Below, piece by piece: positions 1 through 5,316 of a stretch of 6,460 nt of DNA. Both the position numbers and the translations under genes were made by a program. How positions within the stretch are numbered: position 1 is the first letter of the stretch; each line of letters opens with the position of its first letter. This stretch comes from Oscillospiraceae bacterium (GTDB taxonomy: Bacteria > Bacillota > Clostridia > Oscillospirales > Ruminococcaceae): positions 1-6,460 of the forward strand of contig DMMB01000094.1 in the NCBI GenBank assembly GCA_003453215.1, written 5' to 3'. The notes beneath the pieces are model-generated. The model searched no databases, was not told the DNA's origin, and saw only the letters and a program-made list of their open reading frames with translations.

Positions 1-39
1 GAGTCAGAGTCTGTCGTGCTACCTTTACACAATCGGGCA
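1..39 (-). tRNA. tRNA-Gln(CUG), 5' half, cut by the left edge
   Basis: Read on the minus strand, this is tRNA positions 1 to about 40. The acceptor arm is TGCCCGA (39 to 33), followed by TT at positions 8-9. The D stem is GTGT paired with GCAC (30-27 with 19-16, one G-U), around a 7-base D loop AAAGGTA containing the invariant GG. Next come G26 and the anticodon stem ACAGA (14-10), whose partner begins with TC at the window edge. The anticodon loop is CTCTGAC (9-3), with U33 and anticodon CTG at 7-5, which reads glutamine codon CAG. A U at position 1 is typical of bacterial tRNA-Gln. The 3' half (variable loop, T arm, acceptor 3' strand) lies outside the window, so the fold cannot be completed here. 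Confidence 0.85.
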
Positions 40-54
40 ATAGCAACATGAATT

Positions 55-82
55 ATTATAACGTTTTTGCACCAAAAGTCAA
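55..82 (-). promoter_or_regulatory. Sigma-A-type promoter of the leftward tRNA
   Basis: On the minus strand, TTGACT (82-77) is followed by a 16-base spacer and a perfect TATAAT (60-55). Transcription would start near position 48, about nine bases before the mature tRNA 5' end at 39. That is normal for a tRNA gene whose leader is trimmed by RNase P. The near-consensus match (5/6 and 6/6) suggests strong housekeeping expression, and further tRNA genes may follow outside the window. Confidence 0.8.
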
Positions 83-133
83 GACCTATCGTAAAAAAAC
101 ACGTTAAATTTTTTGCTTGGAGAAAAGTTCCTC

Positions 134-162
134 TTATATGCTGCGCCGGCCGGTACACAATA
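134..162 (+). promoter_or_regulatory. Possible sigma-G (forespore) promoter of the SASP gene
   Basis: CACAATA at 156-162 fits the sigma-G -10 form CANNNTA. TTATA at 134-138, 17 bases upstream, matches four of five positions of the GHATR -35 form. SASP genes are classic sigma-G targets, so a forespore promoter is expected here. The start site would be near 169, leaving a leader of about 34 bases. The -35 match is weak, so this is a candidate only. An 8-base palindrome, CCGGCCGG (146-153), lies in the spacer. Confidence 0.3.
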
Positions 163-202
163 CACATTGCAAACGCCAAATCAAGAAAGAGAGGAATAAA
201 CC

Positions 203-385
203 ATGTCTAACAAGAAAGCCAAAGAAGCACTGAACCAGATGAAGCAGGAAGCTGCCAACACCGTCGGCGTTAACCTCAAGCAGGGCTATAACGGCGATAT
301 CACCGCCCGTCAGGCCGGTTCCATCGGCGGCGAGATGGTGAAGCGTATGATCGAGAGCTACGAGAACGGCCATTCTGCCAAGTAA
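203..385 (+). CDS. Alpha/beta-type small acid-soluble spore protein (SASP)
   Basis: This 60-residue protein belongs to the alpha/beta SASP family. In that family the proteins coat and protect spore DNA in the forespore and are degraded at germination by the GPR protease. The two family blocks are visible: the region around residues 15-27 (QEAANTVGVNL), which holds the GPR cleavage position after Glu16, and the DNA-binding block TARQAGSIGGEMVKRMI (34-50). The length is usual for the family, and ordinary features such as the invariant GG of SIGGEM are present. Residue 17 after the cleaved Glu is Ala, where Bacillus proteins usually have Ile or Phe. The start ATG at 203 follows GAGG (191-194) with 8 bases between. 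The gene stands alone, with a divergent tRNA upstream and its own terminator. Species usually carry several paralogues, so I give no symbol. Confidence 0.95.
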   Translation: MSNKKAKEALNQMKQEAANTVGVNLKQGYNGDITARQAGSIGGEMVKRMIESYENGHSAK

Positions 386-400
386 GAAACACTTTTTCCC

Positions 401-448
401 AAGAGACCCCGCAGTTCTGCCCGGTGCAGCGCTGCGGGGCGCTCTTTT
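401..448 (+). terminator. Rho-independent terminator after the SASP gene
   Basis: CCCCGCAG (407-414) pairs perfectly with CTGCGGGG (432-439). The flanking AAGAG (401-405) can pair with CTCTT (442-446), and a small inner stem CTGC/GCAG (417-420 with 426-429) caps it. A short T run ends at 448. It lies 15 bases after the SASP stop codon. Confidence 0.85.
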
Positions 449-494
449 AGGTACGCTATAGCCGTATGGACTGATTTATCGCAAAAAATTTTAT

Positions 495-513
495 ATTCGC
501 ATTTCTTGCGAAT
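495..513. repeat. Inverted repeat over the -35 box, possible operator
   Basis: ATTCGC (495-500) and GCGAAT (508-513) are perfect complements separated by 7 bases, and the right arm overlaps the TTGCGA -35 element. A dyad here could be a repressor site. I do not recognise it as a LexA, Fur, Rex or CcpA site, and there is no T run, so it is not a terminator. Confidence 0.45.
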
Positions 514-535
514 TTCCACCTGAAAATGGTATACT
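506..535 (+). promoter_or_regulatory. Sigma-A promoter of the surface protein gene, extended -10
   Basis: TTGCGA (506-511) is followed by an 18-base spacer and TATACT (530-535), preceded by TGG (527-529), which makes an extended -10 element. The start site would be near 542, so an ATG at 540 would not be usable and translation must begin at 585. An inverted repeat covers the -35 box (see 495-513). Confidence 0.75.
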
Positions 536-571
536 ATAAATGGAAAGAACTCCCGAATTCTGTTTAATGAG

Positions 572-578
572 AAAGGAG
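572..578 (+). promoter_or_regulatory. Ribosome binding site that fixes the start at 585
   Basis: AAAGGAG lies 6 bases before ATG 585. The longer reading from ATG 540 has no such site and would begin upstream of the predicted transcription start. It would also put 15 polar residues ahead of a clean signal peptide. Confidence 0.85.
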
Positions 579-584
579 CGCCCC

Positions 585-1871
585 ATGAAAATGAAAAAAC
601 TGCTGTCCCTGGGTGTATCTCTGCTGCTCATCGTCCTGCTGCTGCCCACCACCGCGCTGGCGGAGGGGGGGAATGAATATGTGGCAAGAAATGAAACTAC
701 AAAAGAAGAATATGTATCCTTGAAGGAGGCATTGGATGTTGCCACGGATGGCGACACCATCATTCTCTTAAAGGATTGTAAATTATCATCGAATGATAGC
801 AACGATCCCATCTATATGCGAAAATCTATAACACTGGATTTGAATGGCTGTACGATGACTTTGCAATCTGTATTTTCCGTACAGAGCGGAGCAACTTTCA
901 CAATACAGAATAACAAAAACACCGGTGGCATAAAAGTAGAATGTGAGAGCGCTTTTAGCGCAATCTATGGAACCAAGGTCAATTTGATAGGAGTAACGAT
1001 AACAGAAGCAGACACGACAGTAAAAAAATGGCTGTTTGGTGCGGCTTCAGGTTCCACCCATTATATAGAAAACTGCGACATTACATGGAGTGGTATATGT
1101 CAGTTTGATGGGGATAGCACTACCATCAAGGATACCAAAATAAATCTGACCGGGAGCGAAGATGCTATTGTTATGCGCTCACAGGGCGGAAAGCTGAAGA
1201 TAGTCAACAGCATTATCACCGGTAAGGGCGCCAATCTGTTTATCACCCCAGATAACAATAATGTATGGGTGCAAAGACCAAGTGTTTCCATTGCGAATGA
1301 TAAACCGCAAGATGTCACCATCGAATACTCATACAGTGTTCCGAACGATTATAACAACGGCAAGTTCATTTTGCCGGGACTAAGTGATGCCAAAACGCAG
1401 CTCAAGGCTATGCTGGCAGATAGTTTTAAAAATACTACACTCCTGGTTACTGTTCCTGAAGGCCTTTACATCAATGCTACAGCACTGGAATGCCTGGGTA
1501 CTGCAGAGAGCGGCAAAACCTATACCATAGAGCGGGCGGGCGCCCCGGAGCAAATGGAGGAACTCGCTAAACCGGGGGCCGTTCCCGCCAATGGCTGCAT
1601 TATCAAAAATGGAACCGATGCGGCCATCACCGTTAATGGGGTGATTATCCAGCTCGGGCAGTCCCATACCTTTACCGAAAAGGAGCCCGACCCCGAAATC
1701 GATCCGCCCTCCACCATTACCATCATCGTCCCGGCGGAGGAACCGCCCGCCCAGCCCAATCCCAGCACCGGTGCGCCGCAGCTGATTGCGGTAGCGGCCG
1801 CGGCTTCTGCCATCGCCACCATCCTGGCTGCGGTGCTGCTGCTTCTTCATCGCAGGGAAAAAGAAGCATAA
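585..1871 (+). CDS. Secreted surface protein with beta-helix-like passenger and NPSTG sorting tail
   Basis: This 428-residue protein of unknown function is built like a wall-anchored surface protein. Residues 1-26 form a signal peptide: Lys-rich start, Leu/Val core, cleavage at ALA|E. Residues 38-60 (SLKEALDVATDGDTIILLKD) followed by ITLDLNG near 72-78 match the opening of right-handed beta-helix (pectate-lyase-like) repeats found in adhesins and glycan-binding surface proteins. The Thr/Ile/Asn-rich stretch that follows continues that pattern. A Pro/Glu-rich linker (about 365-391) leads to NPSTG (392-396), a membrane segment (about 399-421) and HRREKEA. This is an LPXTG-like sorting signal of the NPxTG type common in Clostridia, recognised by a sortase. 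No sortase gene is in the window. The ligand is not evident. The middle of the gene is clearly more AT-rich than its two ends, and a run of seven G lies just after the signal peptide codons. Confidence 0.85.
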   Translation: MKMKKLLSLGVSLLLIVLLLPTTALAEGGNEYVARNETTKEEYVSLKEALDVATDGDTIILLKDCKLSSNDSNDPIYMRKSITLDLNGCTMTLQSVFSVQSGATFTIQNNKNTGGIKVECESAFSAIYGTKVNLIGVTITEADTTVKKWLFGAASGSTHYIENCDITWSGICQFDGDSTTIKDTKINLTGSEDAIVMRSQGGKLKIVNSIITGKGANLFITPDNNNVWVQRPSVSIANDKPQDVTIEYSYSVPNDYNNGKFILPGLSDAKTQLKAMLADSFKNTTLLVTVPEGLYINATALECLGTAESGKTYTIERAGAPEQMEELAKPGAVPANGCIIKNGTDAAITVNGVIIQLGQSHTFTEKEPDPEIDPPSTITIIVPAEEPPAQPNPSTGAPQLIAVAAAASAIATILAAVLLLLHRREKEA

Positions 1872-1890
1872 ATTTGTATAATATTACATG

Positions 1891-1925
1891 GCCACTGGAG
1901 AGATTTCCTCCGGCGGCTGTTTTTT
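1891..1925 (+). terminator. Rho-independent terminator after the surface protein gene
   Basis: GCCACTGGAG (1891-1900) pairs with CTCCGGCGGC (1908-1917) with one mismatch and one G-U. The loop is 7 bases and a run of six T follows at 1920-1925. It begins 20 bases after the stop codon. Confidence 0.85.
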
Positions 1926-1938
1926 CTCCACAAAAAAC

Positions 1939-1967
1939 TTGCGCTGTCGTTTTATCCTTGGTAGAAT
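1939..1967 (+). promoter_or_regulatory. Sigma-A promoter of the membrane protein/DUF937 operon, extended -10
   Basis: TTGCGC (1939-1944), a 17-base spacer and TAGAAT (1962-1967) preceded by TGG (1959-1961). The start site would be near 1974. It sits between the previous terminator and the TTG start at 2019, so this operon is transcribed independently. Confidence 0.7.
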
Positions 1968-2004
1968 AATAATGGCATTTTCGCCCGATTTTTTGTGATA
2001 GAAA

Positions 2005-2009
2005 AGGAG
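2005..2009 (+). promoter_or_regulatory. Ribosome binding site that supports a TTG start
   Basis: AGGAG lies 9 bases before TTG 2019. An in-frame TGA at 2010-2012 directly follows it, so translation cannot begin further upstream. The next in-frame ATG falls inside the first membrane helix. TTG 2019 is therefore the only sensible start. Confidence 0.85.
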
Positions 2010-2018
2010 TGACCTAAT

Positions 2019-2717
2019 TTGGCAGAAAAAAAGAAGGTCGAGCGTGAGTTTGTGGAGGCTTCCACCGGAAAAACAGGGAAGCGCCCCGCAGTTGTCACCG
2101 CCGCCAATAAAAAGAGCGCGACCGGCAAGCGCATTGCCGCCGTTATTTTGTGGGTGCTGGCCCTGGCCGCTGAGGTCGGCGCCATCCTGATGCTGAACGG
2201 CAGATGGTACATACCGGAGGAGCAGAAGATGTACTGGCTCATCGGGGCTCTGGTTATCGATCTCATCCTCGTCATCATCGGCAGCCAGCTGTGGAAAAAG
2301 GCCAACCGCCTGGATCCCGCCAGCAAGCAGAGCAGCGTCAAATTCTTCCTGTGGAACAACATGGGGCTCATTGCTTCCGTTATCTGCTTCCTGCCCATCG
2401 TTATCCTGCTGCTGGCCAATAAAGACCTGGATGGCAAGACCAAGAAGATCGTTACCGTAGTGGCGGCCATTGCCCTGGTGCTGGCTTCCCTGTTCTCCAT
2501 TGACTTTAACCCCGTTTCCGCCGAAGAGCTGGCCGATGCCCAGCAGGCGGTGGGCACCGGTTCCGTTTATTGGACCCGTTTCGGTAAAAGCTATCACCTC
2601 GATCCCGATTGCCGCGCCCTGAAGAACTCGGCAACCATTTATCAGGGCACCATCGAAGAAGCCTTCGAAGCCAATCGCACCGATCCCTGCGATTTCTGCG
2701 CGCTGGATCAGGCTTAA
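2019..2717 (+). CDS. Four-helix membrane protein with C-terminal His/Cys metal-site-like domain
   Basis: This is a 232-residue protein of unknown function. A Lys/Arg-rich N terminus (1-38) precedes four hydrophobic segments at about 38-60, 72-91, 109-133 and 143-161. The basic loop between helices 2 and 3 suggests that both termini face the cytoplasm. The C-terminal part (about 181-229) has the pattern VYWT...G.SYHLDPDC...ATIYQGTIEEA...PCDFC. Candidate ligands are His193, Cys198, Cys224 and Cys227. I know similar short domains (YH....C, then an 'EA' helix, then PCxxC) at the ends of many Firmicutes membrane and secreted proteins, where they look like small zinc knuckles with no settled function. 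Translation starts at TTG. The next gene begins only 22 bases after the stop, so the two form an operon with a shared promoter (1939-1967) and terminator. Confidence 0.85.
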   Translation: MAEKKKVEREFVEASTGKTGKRPAVVTAANKKSATGKRIAAVILWVLALAAEVGAILMLNGRWYIPEEQKMYWLIGALVIDLILVIIGSQLWKKANRLDPASKQSSVKFFLWNNMGLIASVICFLPIVILLLANKDLDGKTKKIVTVVAAIALVLASLFSIDFNPVSAEELADAQQAVGTGSVYWTRFGKSYHLDPDCRALKNSATIYQGTIEEAFEANRTDPCDFCALDQA

Positions 2718-2739
2718 AAAGGAAAGGGGAACCCATCCG

Positions 2740-3633
2740 ATGAATTTAACCGATCTGCTTTCCGGAAGTGTAATTTCCTCCATTGCCGGCCAAACCGGCA
2801 CCAGCGAAAAGGATACCCAGAACGTTCTGGCCAATGCCCTGCCGGCCCTGGTGGGCGCCATGGCGCAGAATGCCTCCACCGAAGATGGAGCCAATAGTCT
2901 GGCCAAGGCGCTGGATGACCACACCAGCAGCGCCGGTCTGGCCAGCCTTCTGCAGAATGTTGATACCACCGACGGCGCTAAAATCCTTACCAAGATTTTG
3001 GGCGGCGAGACCGAAACGGTGCAGAATGCCGTCGCCAAAAAGAGCGGGACCAGCAAGGTAGATACCTCCAAAATCCTGGCGATGGCGGCCCCGCTGCTGC
3101 TGGCGGCCCTGGGCAGCCAAAAGAAAAAGACCAAAACCCAAAGCGATGGCCTGGGCAGCCTGCTCACCAGCCTTTTGGGCGGCGGCGATGACGATGAGGA
3201 CGATGGCAGTACGCTGGTTTCTCTTGCCGGCAGCCTGCTGGGCAGCAGCAAAAAATCCAGCAAGAGCGACAGCGGCGATATCCTTACCTCTTTGGCCGGC
3301 GGTCTGCTGACCAGTGCACTGGGCGGCAATACCAAAAAGAGCAGCAAAAAAAGCAGCAAAAAAAGCGATAGCAGCGATGTGCTGACTTCTTTGGCCGGCA
3401 GTCTGCTGGGGGATGCGCTGGGGACTTCGAGTAAAAAGACCACCGCCAAAAAATCCACCTCTGCCGCAAAGAAAACCACAACGGCTAAAAAGACTGCTTC
3501 CACCGCCAAAAAGAAGACAACCACGGCAAAGAAGTCTGCCTCTACCGCCAAAAAGAAATCCACTGCCCAGAATAATGACGCAGCGGAACTGTTGGGCAGC
3601 GTTTTAACGGGGCTGCTGGGCGGCAAAAAGTAA
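2740..3633 (+). CDS. DUF937-like protein with Gly/Leu repeats and lysine-rich H1-like tail
   Basis: This is a 297-residue protein with no signal peptide or membrane helix of ordinary strength. Residues 1 to about 125 resemble the DUF937 (YidB-like) family: helices with a repeated 'NxLPALVGAMAQNAS...GANSLAKAL' pattern and a closing KILAMAAPLLLAALGS. The function of that family is not established. Then come five versions of a Gly/Leu amphipathic unit (like LTSLAGSLLG) at about 136-148, 157-170, 179-196, 212-228 and 281-295, separated by Ser/Lys linkers and one acidic patch (DDDEDD, 150-155). Residues 230-276 consist only of Lys, Thr, Ser and Ala, 16 of the 47 being Lys, with AKK spacing as in histone H1 and bacterial H1-like tails. 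Nucleic-acid or anionic-polymer binding is therefore an inference. ATG 2740 follows GGAAAGGGG (2721-2729). It is the second gene of the operon, followed by a terminator. Confidence 0.85.
   Translation: MNLTDLLSGSVISSIAGQTGTSEKDTQNVLANALPALVGAMAQNASTEDGANSLAKALDDHTSSAGLASLLQNVDTTDGAKILTKILGGETETVQNAVAKKSGTSKVDTSKILAMAAPLLLAALGSQKKKTKTQSDGLGSLLTSLLGGGDDDEDDGSTLVSLAGSLLGSSKKSSKSDSGDILTSLAGGLLTSALGGNTKKSSKKSSKKSDSSDVLTSLAGSLLGDALGTSSKKTTAKKSTSAAKKTTTAKKTASTAKKKTTTAKKSASTAKKKSTAQNNDAAELLGSVLTGLLGGKK
3427..3567 (+). repeat. Simple-sequence region encoding the Lys/Thr/Ser/Ala tail
   Basis: Degenerate tandem codons for (S/T)AKK-type units: AAAAAG, AAGAAG and ACCGCC steps recur throughout. It codes for residues 230-276 of the DUF937-like protein. 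Copy number may vary between strains. Confidence 0.7.
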
Positions 3634-3642
3634 AATACATCC

Positions 3643-3684
3643 GAAAAAAGGGGCGGAAGCGGCAAACTTCCGTCCCGTTTTCTT
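3643..3684 (+). terminator. Rho-independent terminator of the membrane protein/DUF937 operon
   Basis: GGGGCGGAAG (3650-3659) pairs with CTTCCGTCCC (3667-3676), ten pairs with one G-U, loop CGGCAAA. TTTTCTT follows at 3678-3684, and an A run precedes the stem. It begins 10 bases after the stop codon. Confidence 0.9.
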
Positions 3685-3736
3685 AATATCAGGGGGGTCA
3701 TCACCCATTCTTCACCAACTGTTCATATCCTGCCGG

Positions 3737-3765
3737 TAGACAAAAGGCTTTCTATTTTGTATAAT
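3737..3765 (+). promoter_or_regulatory. Sigma-A promoter of the SpoIID-family lipoprotein gene
   Basis: TAGACA (3737-3742), a 17-base spacer and a perfect TATAAT (3760-3765). The start site would be near 3772, giving a leader of about 38 bases. The promoter type points to vegetative expression, not a mother-cell sigma-E promoter as for the engulfment gene spoIID. Confidence 0.8.
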
Positions 3766-3809
3766 AGGTTCGGAATATTACAAAAAACGCCGAAAAGGAG
3801 GGAAGCTCC

Positions 3810-5183
3810 ATGCCAAATGGGAGAAAAGTCGGCCGGGGATTGGCCGTCAGCGCCGCGGTACTAATGCTGGTTGGCTGCGGCAGCACCCCCGCCACAACCA
3901 CCGATCCGCTGCCCATCTATCCCACAGTGCAAAGCGGACAGGCCCTTTTGCCGGATTGGGATCACATCCCGCAGAATGAGATGCTGCCGGAGGAAGAGGA
4001 ACCGGAAAATACCGAAAAAGATTCCCAGACCGGGGAGAAAAAGGATACCAAGGAGGAAACTCCCGGAGATAAAACCGGCACCAAGACAGAGGATAAAACC
4101 GATACCAAAACCGATGGAAATACGTCCGGTACCGGCAGCAAGGAGAATACCACCGGCAATAATTCGGGCAGTTCCGGCGGCTCCGGGAATAGCAGCAGTT
4201 CCGGCAATACCGGGAATTCCGGCAATTCCAGCGGCTCCGGCAGTTCCGGCACCGTAAAGGATCCGGAACCCACCCCGACCCCCGATCCGGAACCAACTCC
4301 TGCTCCCACCCCCACCCCGGAACCCGAACCAGAACCGGAGCCGGAGCCGGAACCCGATAACAATAATGGCAATAGCAGCAATGATACGACCGGGTACGGC
4401 CAGCTCAGCGTCATCGATGGCAGCACCCCGGTGGTGGGCGATACCTATGAAATTCTGTGCCGCGTGGTGCAGAATGAAGTAGGCAACAGCACCGAGTGGG
4501 AATCCACCAAAGCAATGGCGGTGGCTTCTTACAGCTACATCAAGTATTACAATGACTACCTGGGCCGCGCCCCCACCCTGCGTCTCAGCAGCGTGGAACC
4601 CGGCGACCGGGTAAAAGCCTGCGTAAAAGAAGTGCTTGGCCAGGCGGTTTACTACAATGGCCAGTATGCCAACTGCACCTACTTTTCCATCAGCTGCGGC
4701 GTGACTACCACCGCCCAGAGCGTTTGGGGCACCACTCAGTATCCCTACCTTGTCTCGGTGGATTCCTCCATCGATGTGGGCTATAAGAGCAGCTGGTCCA
4801 GCTACCAGCAGACCAAAACATTTACGGCGGAGGATATGGCCAGCCGGATGAATAGTGCGCTGGGCACCAGTCTGGATGCGGCAAACGACGATCCTTCCAC
4901 CTGGTTGGAAATCCAGAGCCGCACCGATGGCCTGTATGTGGGGACGGTACGGGTTGGCAATACCACAACCACCGGCCGTAAAATCCGGGAAAGCATTCTC
5001 GGCCTGCGCAGCCATGCGTTCGATATCAGCTATGATGAAAGCAGCCGCACGTTTACCGTTACCACCTACGGCTACGGCCACGGGGTGGGCATGAGCCAGA
5101 CCGGCAGCAACCTGTATGCCAAGCAGGGCTGGACTTATGTGCAGATCCTGAACCACTACTACCCGGGCACTACCGTAGCCTGA
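3810..5183 (+). CDS. SpoIID-family peptidoglycan lytic lipoprotein on a long flexible stalk
   Basis: This 457-residue protein starts with a lipoprotein signal: basic start, hydrophobic core, and lipobox LVGC with Cys23, predicted to be lipidated. Residues 60-183 are low-complexity: Glu/Lys/Thr-rich (60-112), Gly/Ser/Asn-rich (113-147), then a Pro-Glu/Pro-Thr stalk (151-182). Residues about 200-457 form a SpoIID/LytB domain. Glu223 in QNEVG aligns with the catalytic Glu of SpoIID, followed by KAMAVASYSY (234-243), the YFSISCG...VWG block (291-307), PYLVSVD (312-318), and GYGHGVGMSQTGSNLYAKQG (421-440) near the end. Known SpoIID is a lytic transglycosylase that cuts glycan strands lacking stem peptides; LytB relatives enhance amidases. 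Cys217, Cys271, Cys289 and Cys296 could form disulfides or a metal site. ATG 3810 follows AAGGAGG (3795-3801) by 8 bases. The gene is a single unit with its own promoter and terminator, so it is probably not the canonical spoIID. Confidence 0.92.
   Translation: MPNGRKVGRGLAVSAAVLMLVGCGSTPATTTDPLPIYPTVQSGQALLPDWDHIPQNEMLPEEEEPENTEKDSQTGEKKDTKEETPGDKTGTKTEDKTDTKTDGNTSGTGSKENTTGNNSGSSGGSGNSSSSGNTGNSGNSSGSGSSGTVKDPEPTPTPDPEPTPAPTPTPEPEPEPEPEPEPDNNNGNSSNDTTGYGQLSVIDGSTPVVGDTYEILCRVVQNEVGNSTEWESTKAMAVASYSYIKYYNDYLGRAPTLRLSSVEPGDRVKACVKEVLGQAVYYNGQYANCTYFSISCGVTTTAQSVWGTTQYPYLVSVDSSIDVGYKSSWSSYQQTKTFTAEDMASRMNSALGTSLDAANDDPSTWLEIQSRTDGLYVGTVRVGNTTTTGRKIRESILGLRSHAFDISYDESSRTFTVTTYGYGHGVGMSQTGSNLYAKQGWTYVQILNHYYPGTTVA
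4260..4358 (+). repeat. Hexanucleotide-like repeat encoding the Pro-Glu/Pro-Thr stalk
   Basis: GAACCC, GAACCA, GAGCCG and ACCCCG steps repeat and encode DPEPTP and (EP)6. Repeats of this kind can change copy number, which would alter stalk length without breaking the frame when whole 6-base units are gained or lost. Confidence 0.75.
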
Positions 5184-5200
5184 AGAATGACAAAAAATAA

Positions 5201-5243
5201 CCGGCTTTGAACCTGTAAAAAAGTTCAGAGCCGGCTCTTTTTT
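5201..5243 (+). terminator. Rho-independent terminator after the SpoIID-family gene
   Basis: CCGGCTTTGAAC (5201-5212) pairs with GTTCAGAGCCGG (5223-5234), twelve pairs with one G-U and a 10-base loop, then CTCTTTTTT (5235-5243). It begins 17 bases after the stop codon. Confidence 0.92.
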
Positions 5244-5277
5244 ATGCAGGTAAAATCCAGCGATTGCCAATTACGTA

Positions 5278-5295
5278 AATTTTTCATGAAAAATT
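5278..5295. repeat. 18-base perfect palindrome, possible operator
   Basis: AATTTTTCATGAAAAATT is its own reverse complement. ATTAC (5270-5274) and GTAAT (5298-5302) flank it as a second, slightly offset arm pair. The right flank contains TGTAAT (5297-5302), a possible weak -10 element on the plus strand, but no convincing -35 precedes it. Confidence 0.7.
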
Positions 5296-5316
5296 GTGTA
5301 ATATGAACCGTTTCCC

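Noticed and set aside
1..49. Minus-strand open frame beginning at ATG 49
   Set aside because: The ATG would sit at the transcription start with no ribosome binding site, and the same bases fold as a tRNA.
113..140. TTGCTT-N16-TATATG as a sigma-A promoter for the SASP gene
   Set aside because: It matches consensus at only 3/6 and 4/6, and a SASP gene is expected under sigma-G. The sigma-G-like candidate was kept at low confidence.
540..584. Upstream ATG start for the surface protein
   Set aside because: It lies upstream of the predicted transcription start and lacks a ribosome binding site. ATG 585 has AAAGGAG at the right distance and begins a clean signal peptide.
1884..3704. 606-codon open frame on the minus strand
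   Set aside because: It runs antisense through two well-supported plus-strand genes and their terminator. The translation is low-complexity Leu/Ser/Ala/Phe of the kind produced opposite Lys/Ser/Gly-rich coding sequence. It has no recognisable domain.
3861..5270. 469-codon open frame on the minus strand
   Set aside because: It lies antisense to the SpoIID-family gene, is Gly/Ile/Ala-rich opposite its repeats, begins inside the terminator region, and has no recognisable domain.
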